Shown here in pieces: positions 34,215-44,864 of a stretch of DNA of 64,000 nucleotides. Every line of letters starts with the position of its first letter. The first letter of the stretch is position 1. The notes under the pieces are model-generated. The model saw nothing but the letters and a program-made list of their open reading frames with translations, was not told the DNA's origin and ran no database searches. The DNA lies in assembly GCA_030424865.1 (NCBI GenBank), contig JAUHVR010000020.1:47366-111365 (forward strand), written 5' to 3'. The DNA comes from Alphaproteobacteria bacterium. Its GTDB lineage: Bacteria; Pseudomonadota; Alphaproteobacteria; Rhodobacterales; Rhodobacteraceae. The position numbers and the translations under genes were made by a program.

Positions 34215-36574
34215 TGTCGGGGGGCGATCAGGTTGGCCATCAGGCGAAAGGCGCCGGGCACCAGATTGGCCATCTGGTGATGCAGGATCAACGAGCTGTG
34301 CACGTGTCGCCCCTTGCCGATGTCGGCCACCAGCAGCGCGCCAGTCAACGGCGCTTCTTCCGGGTCGGCCATCGACAGCAGCGGGGTATAGGCGGCGTCC
34401 CAGCTTTTGGCGAAGTAAAGCCCGCGTTCCTTGACCCAGCCCCGCCAGTCCTCGGGACCGATCGGGTTGGGGGTCGACAGCACCGCGTGGTCCACCAGAT
34501 GCGTGACCTGTGCCGCCTCATCCGTGACGCGCCAGCGCAACGAGGGCTGGCCGATCTCAAGCGGTCTGGGGGCTGTGGTCAAAGCATCCCAATTGTCCCA
34601 GGGGCGGTGATAGAGCGTGACCAGCGTGCCCCCCGCCTCGACCCAGGTGTGCAGGGCGGGCATGACCTCGGCCAGGCCCGGGCGAAAGCGCAGGGCGAAG
34701 ATGCCGATGACGATGCTGTCGAACCCGGCAAAAAGGCCCGGCGCGGTCAGATCGGCATCCGACAGGTCGGTGACTTCCGCCCCCATGGCAGCCAGCAACG
34801 TGCCGACGCGGTCGTTTCCACCGCCGATATAGCCGACACGGCCCCGGGGCACGGCGACATCGACGACACCGACGCGCAGGGCTGCGGGCATGGCACGGGC
34901 CGTGGGCGCGATGTGGTCGTGGGTGATCTGGGTCACCCGGGCTGCGGGGGCACCGTCAAGTGTGACGCCCAGAGTGTAGGTGCCGGGCCTGACGTCCGCG
35001 GGCAAGGCAACCTCGAAACCGCTCTCGGTCGGCGTGCTTGTCCACCCTTCTGGCACCGCCAATGCCGCCTCGGCACCTGCGGGTGAGACCCCGCCCAAGG
35101 TCAGGGCAATCGGCGCGCGGGTCTGCGAGAGGTTCACCAGAACCGCCTCGTGCGTCAGCGCGGCGCGGGCGGCGGGCAGGATCACCGGGGGAACGTCAAA
35201 GGGCAATGGAAGCGAGACATCGGTCCCTTGCGTGGTGACATGCAGGGTCAGGTGCGGCAGAGGCGGAACACAGGGGTCATATTCGGCGCGGTAGGGATCG
35301 CTGGGCGTGGCATCCGCGCCGATGCTCAAGGTCCCGTCCTGAAGGGCCCAGCCCTCTGGCAGGTCGAAGGCAAGTTGAACCTTTTCGGCCTCTCCGGCGT
35401 CCAGTTCGGTCCGGACCGAAGTGCTGCCCCCCACAGGCACAAAGGTCTGATCGGTCCAGACATGCGCCTCCACCCCCAACGACAAGCGCAACACCTGCCG
35501 CAGTTGGTCCAGCTTTGCCGATAGCCTGTGTGCGACCTCGATGCGCAACTGCGCGGGGCAACCAAGTTCGGCCGCCGTCAGGTGCTGCATCGCATCCAGC
35601 GCGTGGCGGGTGACGCCGGTGAACGAGGGGAAGGCGGCAATCGTCTGCACCAGAGCCGCATCAGCGGCATGCAAAGCCTCGGCAATCGGGTCGGCCCCGG
35701 GCAGGTCGGCCAGGTCCCCCAGGCGATAGGGCAAACCGGACCAGAACAGATCATCCGCCCCCTCGATATGCGAGATCCGCAGATGCAACGGCCAATCGCG
35801 TCGCGCGCCGGCCTGAACCCAGCGCCCCATGCCCTGGGTCCGGTGATAGGCCCGCGACTGCTGGCCGATGCGGTCCCAGCTCCAGCCGCTGACCGGTTCC
35901 CGGTCCTGCCCGTCGATCACCAGTGTCGCGGGTGGTGGCGGCAGGTCGTCGTCATAGGCCTGACCAGCGCCCGACCAGGCAGGCAAATAGAGTTTCTTCA
36001 CCTGCCAGGGCGGCAGGTTCACGGGAAAGTCCGGGTCCGCCGCCGCCGCCATCACCTGTTCAACCGCCTGCGTCATTGCCCGGTGGTGGCCGTGCTGGCC
36101 GGGCACATCCAGAAAGGTCGGGCACAGGATGTCGGGCCGCTCGGTCCGGACGATCTCGACAAAGCGATGCATCGTGCGGTCCGATCCCCAGCGGCCCAGG
36201 GTTTCGTCGCCGCTTTTGGAGAACCCGAAATCGGTGATCGTGTCTTCGGGTGCGGTCGAATGCCAGTACATCCGCATGCCCAGCACGTCACAGGCGCGCT
36301 CCATTTCACGCGTGCGCAGGGCGCCCAGATCGGCGCCGCCCTCGGTGCCGATGTCGTTCTGACCACCCTCGCCGCGTGTCGAACAGGCGTACGAGATGTT
36401 GATCCCGTCTCGAAAAGCCAAAGCCGCCAGCATGCCAGAGGTTTCGTCATCGGGATGCGCGCCGGTCTGCATGAAGCGGGTCACCGACTTCAGCGGCTGC
36501 AGGGCCCACCAAAGCTGCATCAGGCGCGGTTGCGCGCGGTCCTGTGTGATGCGCGATTGATCGAGGGTCGGCAT
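34211..36574 (-). CDS. Large multidomain PIG-L (LmbE-like) deacetylase
   Basis: 787 aa, much longer than typical 230-300 aa LmbE proteins. Residues about 35-230 are the PIG-L domain: GAHPDDET metal site near 39-46, RTREMERACDVLG, and HGHHR supplying the distal histidine. The middle (about 230-560) is beta-rich with NPCBM-like segments; residues about 580-700 form a ThuA/glutamine-amidotransferase-like fold (RVGYIGGGNDRVGTLLAAMG). No signal peptide. PIG-L enzymes remove N-acyl groups from amino sugars such as GlcNAc conjugates. Located 25 bp from the ROK gene. Confidence 0.85.
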   Translation of the reverse strand: MPTLDQSRITQDRAQPRLMQLWWALQPLKSVTRFMQTGAHPDDETSGMLAALAFRDGINISYACSTRGEGGQNDIGTEGGADLGALRTREMERACDVLGMRMYWHSTAPEDTITDFGFSKSGDETLGRWGSDRTMHRFVEIVRTERPDILCPTFLDVPGQHGHHRAMTQAVEQVMAAAADPDFPVNLPPWQVKKLYLPAWSGAGQAYDDDLPPPPATLVIDGQDREPVSGWSWDRIGQQSRAYHRTQGMGRWVQAGARRDWPLHLRISHIEGADDLFWSGLPYRLGDLADLPGADPIAEALHAADAALVQTIAAFPSFTGVTRHALDAMQHLTAAELGCPAQLRIEVAHRLSAKLDQLRQVLRLSLGVEAHVWTDQTFVPVGGSTSVRTELDAGEAEKVQLAFDLPEGWALQDGTLSIGADATPSDPYRAEYDPCVPPLPHLTLHVTTQGTDVSLPLPFDVPPVILPAARAALTHEAVLVNLSQTRAPIALTLGGVSPAGAEAALAVPEGWTSTPTESGFEVALPADVRPGTYTLGVTLDGAPAARVTQITHDHIAPTARAMPAALRVGVVDVAVPRGRVGYIGGGNDRVGTLLAAMGAEVTDLSDADLTAPGLFAGFDSIVIGIFALRFRPGLAEVMPALHTWVEAGGTLVTLYHRPWDNWDALTTAPRPLEIGQPSLRWRVTDEAAQVTHLVDHAVLSTPNPIGPEDWRGWVKERGLYFAKSWDAAYTPLLSMADPEEAPLTGALLVADIGKGRHVHSSLILHHQMANLVPGAFRLMANLIAPRQ

Positions 36575-36598
36575 GGTCTGTCCTTTCCGCGGCGCGCG

Positions 36599-37765
36599 TC
36601 AGGCGGCGATCTGTGGCATGAAAGTCCGATTGATGATCAGCGCCGCCCCGCCCAGCGTGGCGGTCATCCGGCCCGAGCGTCCGCGCATCAGGCGCGGCAC
36701 GTCCCGATCGCTGCGGTGCGAGACCGAGCGGTCCGGCAGGGTCACCGAGGTCAGGAAGTGGTCGATGATCGCGTCCGGCATGGCCCCGCCCAGAATGACG
36801 GTTTCGGGATCCAGCATGTTTTCGACAATCGCAATCGCCGTTGACAGGGGCCCCGAGGCGGCAGACAGCCAGTCCATCAGCGCGGGCTGGCAGGCCGCAT
36901 AGGCCCGCGAGATATCCTCGCTGCTGCGCACCTTGATCCCGGCGGTCGCAAGGTAGCGTTGCACCGAAAGCCGGCTGACAAGCGTTTCCAGCGGGGCGGT
37001 CCCGTTGACCGAGGGCACGGGGATGTGGCCGATCTCGCCCGCGTTGCCAAAGGCGCCGGTGACCAGCCGCCCGTCCTGAACGATCCCCATGCCGAGCCCC
37101 GTACCGAAGTAAAGGAACGCGTAGCTGTTCAACCCCTTGGCCGCGCCGGTCACGCGTTCCGACACCGCCGCCGCGTTGGCGTCGTTCGAGACCAGAACCG
37201 GCACTCCCAGCAGATCGGTGAACCAGGTGACCAGGTCGGTGTCGTGCCAAAGCGGCAATTCCGAGGCGCTGCCTTCAAGGCCCGTCGCCTCGAACGGGCC
37301 GGGCATCACGATGCCCGCGCCAAGCATCCGATCCCGCGGCACGCCCGCGTCGCGCATCACCTCGTTGCTGAGCGCAAGAACAGTGTCCGAGACCGCCTGC
37401 AGGCTTTGCGCAAACAGCGTCTGGCGGCGCGACAGAATAGGTGTGCCACACAGGTCGATCACAGCAGCAAAAACCGCGTCAGGCCGGATCTCGACCCCCA
37501 GCGCAAAGCCGCCTTTGGGGTTCAGCCCGTATTGCACGGCCGGAAGGCCCCTCATCCCGCTGCGCCGCCCCAGCTCGCTGATTAGCCCGTCGTCCAGCAA
37601 ATCGGCAATGATGTTGGACACGGCCTGAGTGGACAGGCCCGATGTGCGGGCAATCTCGGCCCGGCCCACCTGGCCAGAGGTGCGGATACGGTCCAGCACA
37701 ACCTTGCGATTATGGTTGCGCGCGCGTTCGGCATTTGCGCCGACAATTTTGGCTGGGGTCGTCAT
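36599..37765 (-). CDS. ROK-family (NagC/XylR-like) transcriptional regulator
   Basis: 388 aa with GGAGG six bases before the ATG. N-terminal winged helix (residues 17-75; VGRAEIARTSGLSTQAVSNI) and ROK sugar-binding domain with LYFGTGLGMGIVQDGRLVTG. It is divergent from the carbohydrate ABC operon, and a palindrome covers the shared promoter region. It likely represses both arms until the sugar signal is present. Confidence 0.92.
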   Translation of the reverse strand: MTTPAKIVGANAERARNHNRKVVLDRIRTSGQVGRAEIARTSGLSTQAVSNIIADLLDDGLISELGRRSGMRGLPAVQYGLNPKGGFALGVEIRPDAVFAAVIDLCGTPILSRRQTLFAQSLQAVSDTVLALSNEVMRDAGVPRDRMLGAGIVMPGPFEATGLEGSASELPLWHDTDLVTWFTDLLGVPVLVSNDANAAAVSERVTGAAKGLNSYAFLYFGTGLGMGIVQDGRLVTGAFGNAGEIGHIPVPSVNGTAPLETLVSRLSVQRYLATAGIKVRSSEDISRAYAACQPALMDWLSAASGPLSTAIAIVENMLDPETVILGGAMPDAIIDHFLTSVTLPDRSVSHRSDRDVPRLMRGRSGRMTATLGGAALIINRTFMPQIAA

Positions 37766-37774
37766 GCCCCTCCG

Positions 37775-37816
37775 ATTAACTCAAGTAACTTGATAATTCA
37801 ATACAGTTGAGTTAAT
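37775..37816. promoter_or_regulatory. Probable ROK operator in the divergent promoter
   Basis: ATTAACTCAA (37775-37784) and its exact complement TTGAGTTAAT (37807-37816) are perfect 10-bp arms 22 bases apart. A separate odd-centred palindrome CAAGTAACTTG (37782-37792) overlaps the left arm. The block lies 10 bp from the ROK start and about 75 bp from the binding-protein start. Confidence 0.72.
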
Positions 37817-37891
37817 GCAAGGGATATCGCGGCAACGGCCGCGCAACGACCGGTCCAAGATCGGCACATGTCCACCAGGGAGGTCAGACAT

Positions 37892-39157
37892 ATGGAACTC
37901 ACCAGACTAAAGGCACTTGCAACTGCGGCGGTGACCGGCACCTCGGCGCTGTTCGCAACCTCGGCCCAGGCGGTCGAGATCGAATACTGGCAGTATTTCT
38001 TTGATGCCCGCGTGACGGCGATGGAACAGCTGATCGAGAACTTCGAGGCGGCAAACCCAGACATCACCGTCAAGATGACCCACTTCCCCTATGCTGACTA
38101 CCGCACCAAGGTCGCCGCCGCGATCCCGGCGGGCGAAGGCCCCGACGTCGTGCAGCTGTTTTACGGATGGCTGAATGACTACAAGGCGGCCCAGTTGATC
38201 CAGCCGCTGCCCACCGACGTCTTCCCGGCGGACCAGATCGACGCTGAATTCTTCCCGATGGTCGCCGCCATGCGCGAGGGCGATGCCTATTGGGCCCTGC
38301 CGACCGCCGTCCGCTCGCTGGCGCTGTTCTACAACAAGCGGCTCTTTGACGAGGCTGGCATTGATGGCCCGCCCGAGAACCTCGACCAGTTGGTCGAGCT
38401 GGGCAAGATGATGACCAAGCGCGATGGCGCGGGCAACCTGACCCAGGCCGGCTTCACCATCGCTATGACCGCGCAAGACCACCACTGGTGGCGCGAAGGT
38501 CTGGTTCGCCAGTTCGGCGGAGAGCCGTACCTGGACGACTACAAGACCGTGAACTACAACACCGAGGCCGGATTGAAGGCGCTTGAGTTCTACGTGGGTC
38601 TGGGCGACGCGGCAAATGGCATCGCGGGCTTTGGCTTCATGGACGAACCGCAAGCGGCCTTCAAGGCCGGGCGCGCGGCGATGCACATTGACGGCTCGTT
38701 CCGCATCGGTTCGCTGAACAAGACGCGGGGCCTGAAGTGGGGTGTGACCGAGTTGCCCGCGACTGCGGATGGCGTCAAGTCGAACTACTCCAGCTACTGG
38801 GTGAACGCGATCACCACCAAGGCCAAGGACGAAAAGTACGACGCGGCGGTGAAGTTCATGCAGTACGTGACCTCGGACGAGGCCATGCAGATCTGGCTGG
38901 ATGTGGTGGGTGAACTGCCTGCCAAGCCTTCGGTCGGACTGACGGAAGCCAACGCATCGCACGAGGTCTTCGGCCCCTTCATCCGTGGACTCGAGAATGC
39001 CAACACCACCAAGTTCGTGAATGAAAGCGCCCAGCGCCAGCTGATGGTCGACATGGTCGCCCGCATCAACCTGGAAGGTGTGTCCGCGGCAGATGCCCTG
39101 GCCGAGGCCGCAGCGGCCGAGCAGAAACTGCTCGACGATTTCTACGCCTCGAACTGA
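37892..39157 (+). CDS. Carbohydrate ABC transporter substrate-binding protein
   Basis: 421 aa from the ATG at 37892 (GGGAGG upstream). Sec signal residues 1-27 (ends TSAQA). Family 1 solute-binding protein: IEYWQYFFDARVTAMEQLIENF start, GEGPDVVQLFYGW, and the C-terminal VKFMQYVTSDEAMQIWLDVVG. Ligand unknown; the cluster suggests an amino-sugar-containing compound. Confidence 0.92.
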   Translation: MELTRLKALATAAVTGTSALFATSAQAVEIEYWQYFFDARVTAMEQLIENFEAANPDITVKMTHFPYADYRTKVAAAIPAGEGPDVVQLFYGWLNDYKAAQLIQPLPTDVFPADQIDAEFFPMVAAMREGDAYWALPTAVRSLALFYNKRLFDEAGIDGPPENLDQLVELGKMMTKRDGAGNLTQAGFTIAMTAQDHHWWREGLVRQFGGEPYLDDYKTVNYNTEAGLKALEFYVGLGDAANGIAGFGFMDEPQAAFKAGRAAMHIDGSFRIGSLNKTRGLKWGVTELPATADGVKSNYSSYWVNAITTKAKDEKYDAAVKFMQYVTSDEAMQIWLDVVGELPAKPSVGLTEANASHEVFGPFIRGLENANTTKFVNESAQRQLMVDMVARINLEGVSAADALAEAAAAEQKLLDDFYASN

Positions 39158-39166
39158 TGACATCCT

Positions 39167-39192
39167 GACGGGCCGCACTTCAGCGGCCCGTC
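39167..39192 (+). terminator. Intercistronic stem-loop after the binding-protein gene
   Basis: GACGGGCCGC and GCGGCCCGTC form a perfect 10-bp stem with loop ACTTCA followed by TCTTAG. It lies 9 bases past the stop, 22 bases before the permease start, and probably reduces read-through so that the binding protein is made in excess. Confidence 0.65.
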
Positions 39193-39213
39193 TCTTAGTC
39201 CCGGCAGGCACAC

Positions 39214-40101
39214 ATGTACCGCAATCTTTCGATCCGCCAGAAACAGATCGTCTGGGCCTGGGCGTTCCTTGCCATCCCCGTCGTCTTTTACGTGGTGATC
39301 CGGTTCTATCCGACCGGCAACGCCATGGTGATCTCGTTCCAGAACTGGAACCTTCTGGGCGACCGCACCTTTGCCGGGTGGGAGAACTACCGCAAGCTCT
39401 GGCATGACGAGGTGTTCTGGCAAGTCTTCCGTAACACCTTTGTCTACCTGATCCTCGGCACGCCGATCAGCCTCGTGATCTCGTTCCTGCTGGCCTATCA
39501 CCTCGACAAGACGCGGTTCATGCATGGCTTCCTGCGGATGCTCTATTTCCTGCCGTTCATGACCAGCGCCGTCGCCATGGCCTGGGTCTGGCGGTGGTTC
39601 TATCAGCCGGTGCCCATCGGCCTGTTCAACAACTTCCTGGCCGAGTTCGGCATCCCGCAGATCGCCTTTCTGCGGTCGACGACCAACGCGCTGCCCGCGA
39701 TCCTTGCCCCTGCAATCTGGGCAGGCCTTGGCTTTCAGATCATCATCTTCATGGCCGGCCTGCGCGCCATCCCGCAAAGCTATTACGAAGCCGCCCGCAT
39801 CGACGGCGTGTCGAACTTCACGCAGCTTTTCGAGATCACGATCCCGCTGCTGAAACCCACGATCGTCTTTCTGGTGGTCTTTTCCTCGATCGGCTTCCTG
39901 CGGATCTTTGACCAGGTTTTCAACATGACCACCGGCGATCCCGGCGGGCCGCTGAACACCACCAAACCGCTGGTCCTGATGATCTATCAGACCGCGTTCA
40001 CCGATTTTGACATGGGATATGCCTCGGCCCAGACGGTTGTGCTGTTCCTGATCCTGCTGCTCGTTTCGCTCTTTCAACTCTATCTGCTGAGGGACCGGTG
40101 A
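39214..40101 (+). CDS. Carbohydrate ABC transporter permease 1 (MalF type)
   Basis: 295 aa, six transmembrane helices, EAA motif YYEAARIDGVSNFTQLFEITIPLLKP (around residue 190). Pairs with the next permease. Stop overlaps the start of the next gene. Confidence 0.94.
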   Translation: MYRNLSIRQKQIVWAWAFLAIPVVFYVVIRFYPTGNAMVISFQNWNLLGDRTFAGWENYRKLWHDEVFWQVFRNTFVYLILGTPISLVISFLLAYHLDKTRFMHGFLRMLYFLPFMTSAVAMAWVWRWFYQPVPIGLFNNFLAEFGIPQIAFLRSTTNALPAILAPAIWAGLGFQIIIFMAGLRAIPQSYYEAARIDGVSNFTQLFEITIPLLKPTIVFLVVFSSIGFLRIFDQVFNMTTGDPGGPLNTTKPLVLMIYQTAFTDFDMGYASAQTVVLFLILLLVSLFQLYLLRDR

Positions 40102-40979
40102 TGGCCGCAACCGACGACATCCGCCCGACAAGCTCGGGGCTGTTTGCCAGCACCAGCGCCAAGCGCCGCGCGAACATGGGGCAGTTCATCCGCTGGATGA
40201 TCCTGATGCTTTTGGGCATCGCCATGGTCATGCCGATTGTCTACATGATCTCGACCTCGCTGAAATGGCCGCACGAGATCTATGACGTCTCGCTGATCCC
40301 CAAAGAGCCGCATCTGGAGAACTACACGTTTGTGCTTGAGGACGGGCGGTTCTACGGCTGGTTCATGAATTCGCTGATCATCGCCGTGATCACCACGGTG
40401 TCGAACGTGATCTTCGACAGCCTTGTGGGCTACACACTCTGCAAATTCCGCTTCCCGGGGCGTTACATCGTCTTCATCGCGATCCTCAGCACGCTTATGA
40501 TCCCGACCGAGATGCTGGTGATCCCCTGGTACCTGATGAGTCAGAGCTTTGGCTGGCTCGACACCCATTGGGGCATCATGTTCCCGGGACTGATGACCGC
40601 CTTTGGCACCTTCCTGATGAAGCAGTTCTTTGAAACCGTGCCCGATGATTTCATCGAGGCCGCACGGATCGACGGTCTGAACGAATTGCAGATCTGGTGG
40701 ACGGTCGCGATGCCTCTGGTCCGGCCCGCGCTGGCGGCTCTGGCGATCTTTGTCTTCCTGGGCAACTGGACGGCCTTTATCTGGCCGCTGATCGTGACGA
40801 ACAGCTGGGACATGTACACGCTGCCCGTGGGTCTTTCGACCTTTGCAGACGAGGCCGACGTCGCGTGGGAACTGGTGATGACCGGCGCTGCGATTTCGAC
40901 CATACCGACGCTGGTCGTCTTTCTGATCTTCCAGCGGTTCATCATCCGTGGCGTGGTCATGGCGGGGCTGAAAGGGTGA
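40101..40979 (+). CDS. Carbohydrate ABC transporter permease 2 (MalG type)
   Basis: 292 aa from the ATG at 40101, which overlaps the upstream stop (GTGATG). Six helices; EAA motif DDFIEAARIDGLNELQIWWTVAMPLVRP. Second half of the channel of the sugar importer. Confidence 0.94.
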   Translation: MAATDDIRPTSSGLFASTSAKRRANMGQFIRWMILMLLGIAMVMPIVYMISTSLKWPHEIYDVSLIPKEPHLENYTFVLEDGRFYGWFMNSLIIAVITTVSNVIFDSLVGYTLCKFRFPGRYIVFIAILSTLMIPTEMLVIPWYLMSQSFGWLDTHWGIMFPGLMTAFGTFLMKQFFETVPDDFIEAARIDGLNELQIWWTVAMPLVRPALAALAIFVFLGNWTAFIWPLIVTNSWDMYTLPVGLSTFADEADVAWELVMTGAAISTIPTLVVFLIFQRFIIRGVVMAGLKG

Positions 40980-41437
40980 GCGGCGCGACGGACACCCAGC
41001 CGCTGGTCGAGGTCTCGGCCCTTGACCATGTGCACCTTTATGTCGCCGACCCCGAGGCCGCGGCCGCCTGGTATGGCCGCATCCTTGGCCTGCAGGTTCT
41101 GCCGTCGTCCAAGCGTCTGCATGGCGGCAAATACATGGCCACGCCGCGCGGCCAGTATTGCGCGACGATTTTCCCCGGATCGCCCCCGTCAGACGGCGAT
41201 CACACCACTGCGTTCCGGGTGCCGGGGCGGGTCTTCATCGCCTTTGGCGAGGCCCTGCCGCACCCACAGGTCGCAGGCCGATCCGGTCAGCCGCTGCAGG
41301 CCAAAGAGGCCGCCGATCATGACCTTGCGTTTTCCTTCTATTTCCAGGACCCCGACGGGAACCACCTGGAGCTGACAACCTATGATCACGCACAGGTGCG
41401 GGACTGGCTAAGAACCAAACAGCGGAGGCACGGATGA
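40976..41437 (+). CDS. VOC-family metal-dependent enzyme
   Basis: 153 aa from a GTG start that overlaps the permease stop (GTGA). Glyoxalase/bleomycin-resistance fold: LDHVHLYVADPEAAAAWYGRIL near the N-terminus with a metal His, and DPDGNHLEL with a metal Glu near the end. Placed inside the transporter operon, between the permease and lyase genes, so it probably acts on the imported compound or its product (for example an isomerase or lyase step). Confidence 0.85.
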   Translation: MSGATDTQPLVEVSALDHVHLYVADPEAAAAWYGRILGLQVLPSSKRLHGGKYMATPRGQYCATIFPGSPPSDGDHTTAFRVPGRVFIAFGEALPHPQVAGRSGQPLQAKEAADHDLAFSFYFQDPDGNHLELTTYDHAQVRDWLRTKQRRHG

Positions 41438-42918
41438 CCGACACCTCTGTCTTCCCCGACCCGACCTATCGCGACACGGTGCTGGCGCCGCTCTTTGACG
41501 GGGTCAAGGCGCATTACGCGGGGGGCATGGCGGCCATCAACCGGGCGCATCTGGTGATGCTGGCGGAAACCGGCATCCTGCCCCGCGCGGATGCCGCCCG
41601 GATCGCCACGGCCCTGCGCGACATCGACACCGAAACCGACCTGAGCGCACTGACCTATACCGGCGAGCACGAGGACTATTTCTTCCTTGTCGAGGCCGAG
41701 CTGAAGGCGCGCCTTGGCGACCTTGGCGGCGCGCTGCACACGGCCCGGTCGCGCAACGATATGGACCATACGCTGTTCAAGCTGGCCCTGCGAACCCGAA
41801 CGGATGCGATGACCGGCGAATTGCACGCGCTGGCCGAGTCGCTGCTAACCAAGGCCCGCGCCGAGGCCGAAACCCTGATCGTCGCCTACACCCACGGCCA
41901 GCCTGCGCAGCCCACGACCTTTGGCCACTACCTGGCCGCCATCATTGAGGTCATCCTTCGCGACGCAGAGCGTCTGAACGCCGCCGCCGAGGGGCTTGAA
42001 CATTGCCCCATGGGCGCCGCCGCGATCACCACCTCGGGCTTCCCCATCGACCGCCACCGCGTGGCCGAGCTGTTGGGCTTCGACGGCCCGCTGCTGAACG
42101 CCTATGGCTGCATCGCCTCGGTCGACTACGTGACCGGGCTTTATTCAGCGATCAAGCTGATCTTCCTGCACCTTGGCCGTCTGATCCAGGATCTGCAATT
42201 CTGGTCCGCCTTCGAGGTCGGGCAGCTCTACGTGCCCAACAGCCTTGTGCAGATCAGCTCGATCATGCCGCAAAAGCGCAACCCGGTGCCAATCGAGCAT
42301 ATGCGCCACCTGGCCAGCGCCACCGCCCTGCGCTGTGACGTGATCGTCGGCACGATGCACAACACGCCCTTCACCGACATGAACGACAGCGAGGGCGAGG
42401 TGCAGCAGGCGGGCTATGCCGCCTTTGACAGCGGCAGCCGGGTGCTGCGGATGCTGGCGGCCTTTCTGCCGGCCTGTCGGATCAACACCGTCGCCGCGCG
42501 CCGCATCACCGATGCCGCCTGCATCACCATCACCGAGCTGGCCGATACACTGGTGCGGGACGAAGGCCTGACCTTCCGCCACGCCCACGAAATCGCCGCC
42601 GCCACGGCGCGTGCCGTCATCGATCAGGGCGCGCCTCTGGCGGACGGTTACGCCGCCTTTGCGCAGGCGTTCGAGGCCGCGACTGGTCAGGCACCCGGGC
42701 TGGATGCCGAGGGCTTTTCCACCGCCGTCGCGCCCGAAACCTTTGTCGCGCGCCGCACCCGACCGGGCGGCCCGGCCCCGCAAGCGCTTGCCGAAGCCTT
42801 TGCCACCTACGACGCCGCCCTCGCCACCCTCAAAGCCCAGCGCCAGACCCGCACCGCCCGCCATGCGGCGGCGGACAGCGCGCTGGACACCGCCTTTACC
42901 CAACTGCTGGAGACCTGA
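41434..42918 (+). CDS. Argininosuccinate-lyase-like enzyme of the fumarase/aspartase superfamily
   Basis: 494 aa. Superfamily blocks: [17 protein letters not shown] (region C1), [18 protein letters not shown] (C2) and the flexible-loop signature [10 protein letters not shown] at residues 275-284 with the catalytic Ser. Such enzymes eliminate fumarate from N-substituted aspartates. It is embedded by 4-bp overlap in a sugar ABC operon, without other arginine genes, so true ArgH activity is doubtful; an EDDS-lyase-like or conjugate-cleaving C-N (or C-O) lyase is more likely. Confidence 0.85.
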   Translation: MTDTSVFPDPTYRDTVLAPLFDGVKAHYAGGMAAINRAHLVMLAETGILPRADAARIATALRDIDTETDLSALTYTGEHEDYFFLVEAELKARLGDLGGALHTARSRNDMDHTLFKLALRTRTDAMTGELHALAESLLTKARAEAETLIVAYTHGQPAQPTTFGHYLAAIIEVILRDAERLNAAAEGLEHCPMGAAAITTSGFPIDRHRVAELLGFDGPLLNAYGCIASVDYVTGLYSAIKLIFLHLGRLIQDLQFWSAFEVGQLYVPNSLVQISSIMPQKRNPVPIEHMRHLASATALRCDVIVGTMHNTPFTDMNDSEGEVQQAGYAAFDSGSRVLRMLAAFLPACRINTVAARRITDAACITITELADTLVRDEGLTFRHAHEIAAATARAVIDQGAPLADGYAAFAQAFEAATGQAPGLDAEGFSTAVAPETFVARRTRPGGPAPQALAEAFATYDAALATLKAQRQTRTARHAAADSALDTAFTQLLET

Positions 42919-42922
42919 CAGC

Positions 42923-43974
<1,052 letters not shown>

Positions 43975-43978
<4 letters not shown>

Positions 43979-44862
43979 CCAAGACGCGCGCAACTCCTAA
44001 GGTCCTGTCGGTCGGTCGCCTGTATTGCGACCTGATCTTTACCGACCTGCCGCGCATGCCCTCGCTGGGAACCGAGATCTTTGCCGAAGGTTTCAGCGCC
44101 CACGCCGGCGGCGGGGCCTTTATCACCGCGGCGCATCTGGCCGACCTTGGGTGCGCTTCGGCGCTCGCGACCATGTTGCCCTCGTCGCCCTTCACCGACC
44201 TGATGCGGGCCGAGATCGAGGGATCGGGCGTCGACATGACCGCCTGCCGTCCGCTGCCACCCGAAGCCGGACCGCAGTTGACCGTCGCCATGGTGCATGG
44301 CGGCGAGCGGGCCTTTCTGTCACGCCGCGCCGGCCCGCCCTTTCCGGAGCTTTCAGCGCCAATGCTGGTCGATCAGGGCGTGCGGCACCTGCACATCGGC
44401 GAGATGGCCAGCCTTGTGGCCCGGCCCGGGTTACTGGATGTCGCAGATCAGGCCGATGTGACCGTCTCGCTGGATTGCTCGTGGGACGAAAGCCTGAGCG
44501 CCGCCGACATTGCGCCGTTCCTTGGCCGGATCGACGTGTTCCTGCCCAATGATACCGAGCACCAGCGGCTGACAGAGCTTGGACTGACGGCGCCGATGTC
44601 GCCGCTGACCGTGATCAAGCGAGGGTCCAAAGGCGCCAGCGCCGTGACCTCCGAAGGTCGGATTGATACCGTGACAGAGCCGCTTAAGGCCGTCGACACC
44701 ACCGGCGCCGGAGATGCCTTCAACGCCGGTTTCCTGGCCGCCTGGCTGAATGGGGCCTCCCTGCCCGACTGCCTGGCGGCCGGGAACACCCGTGGCGCGC
44801 TGGCGGTCCGGCAACGCGGTGGATTTGCCCCCCAAACCGAACCCCTGTCCCACAAAGGCTGA
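43975..44862 (+). CDS. PfkB-family carbohydrate kinase
   Basis: 295 aa; [21 protein letters not shown] at the N-terminus and [13 protein letters not shown] at residues 241-253 with catalytic Asp247. Starts inside the ATPase stop. It would phosphorylate the imported sugar or aminosugar. Kinase plus SIS protein is also the logic of Amadori-compound (FrlD/FrlB, FraD/FraB) pathways, an alternative reading. Confidence 0.92.
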
Positions 44863-44864
44863 CG

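Noticed and set aside
42780..42791. GCAAGCGCTTGC palindrome, similar to the LacI operators
   Set aside because: It lies within the lyase coding region (codons for Gln-Ala-Leu-Ala) and lacks the A/T flanks of the intergenic sites.
41434..42918. Annotation as biosynthetic argininosuccinate lyase (argH)
   Set aside because: Family membership is clear, but no arginine gene is nearby and it is coupled to a sugar importer, so the specific name is not supported.
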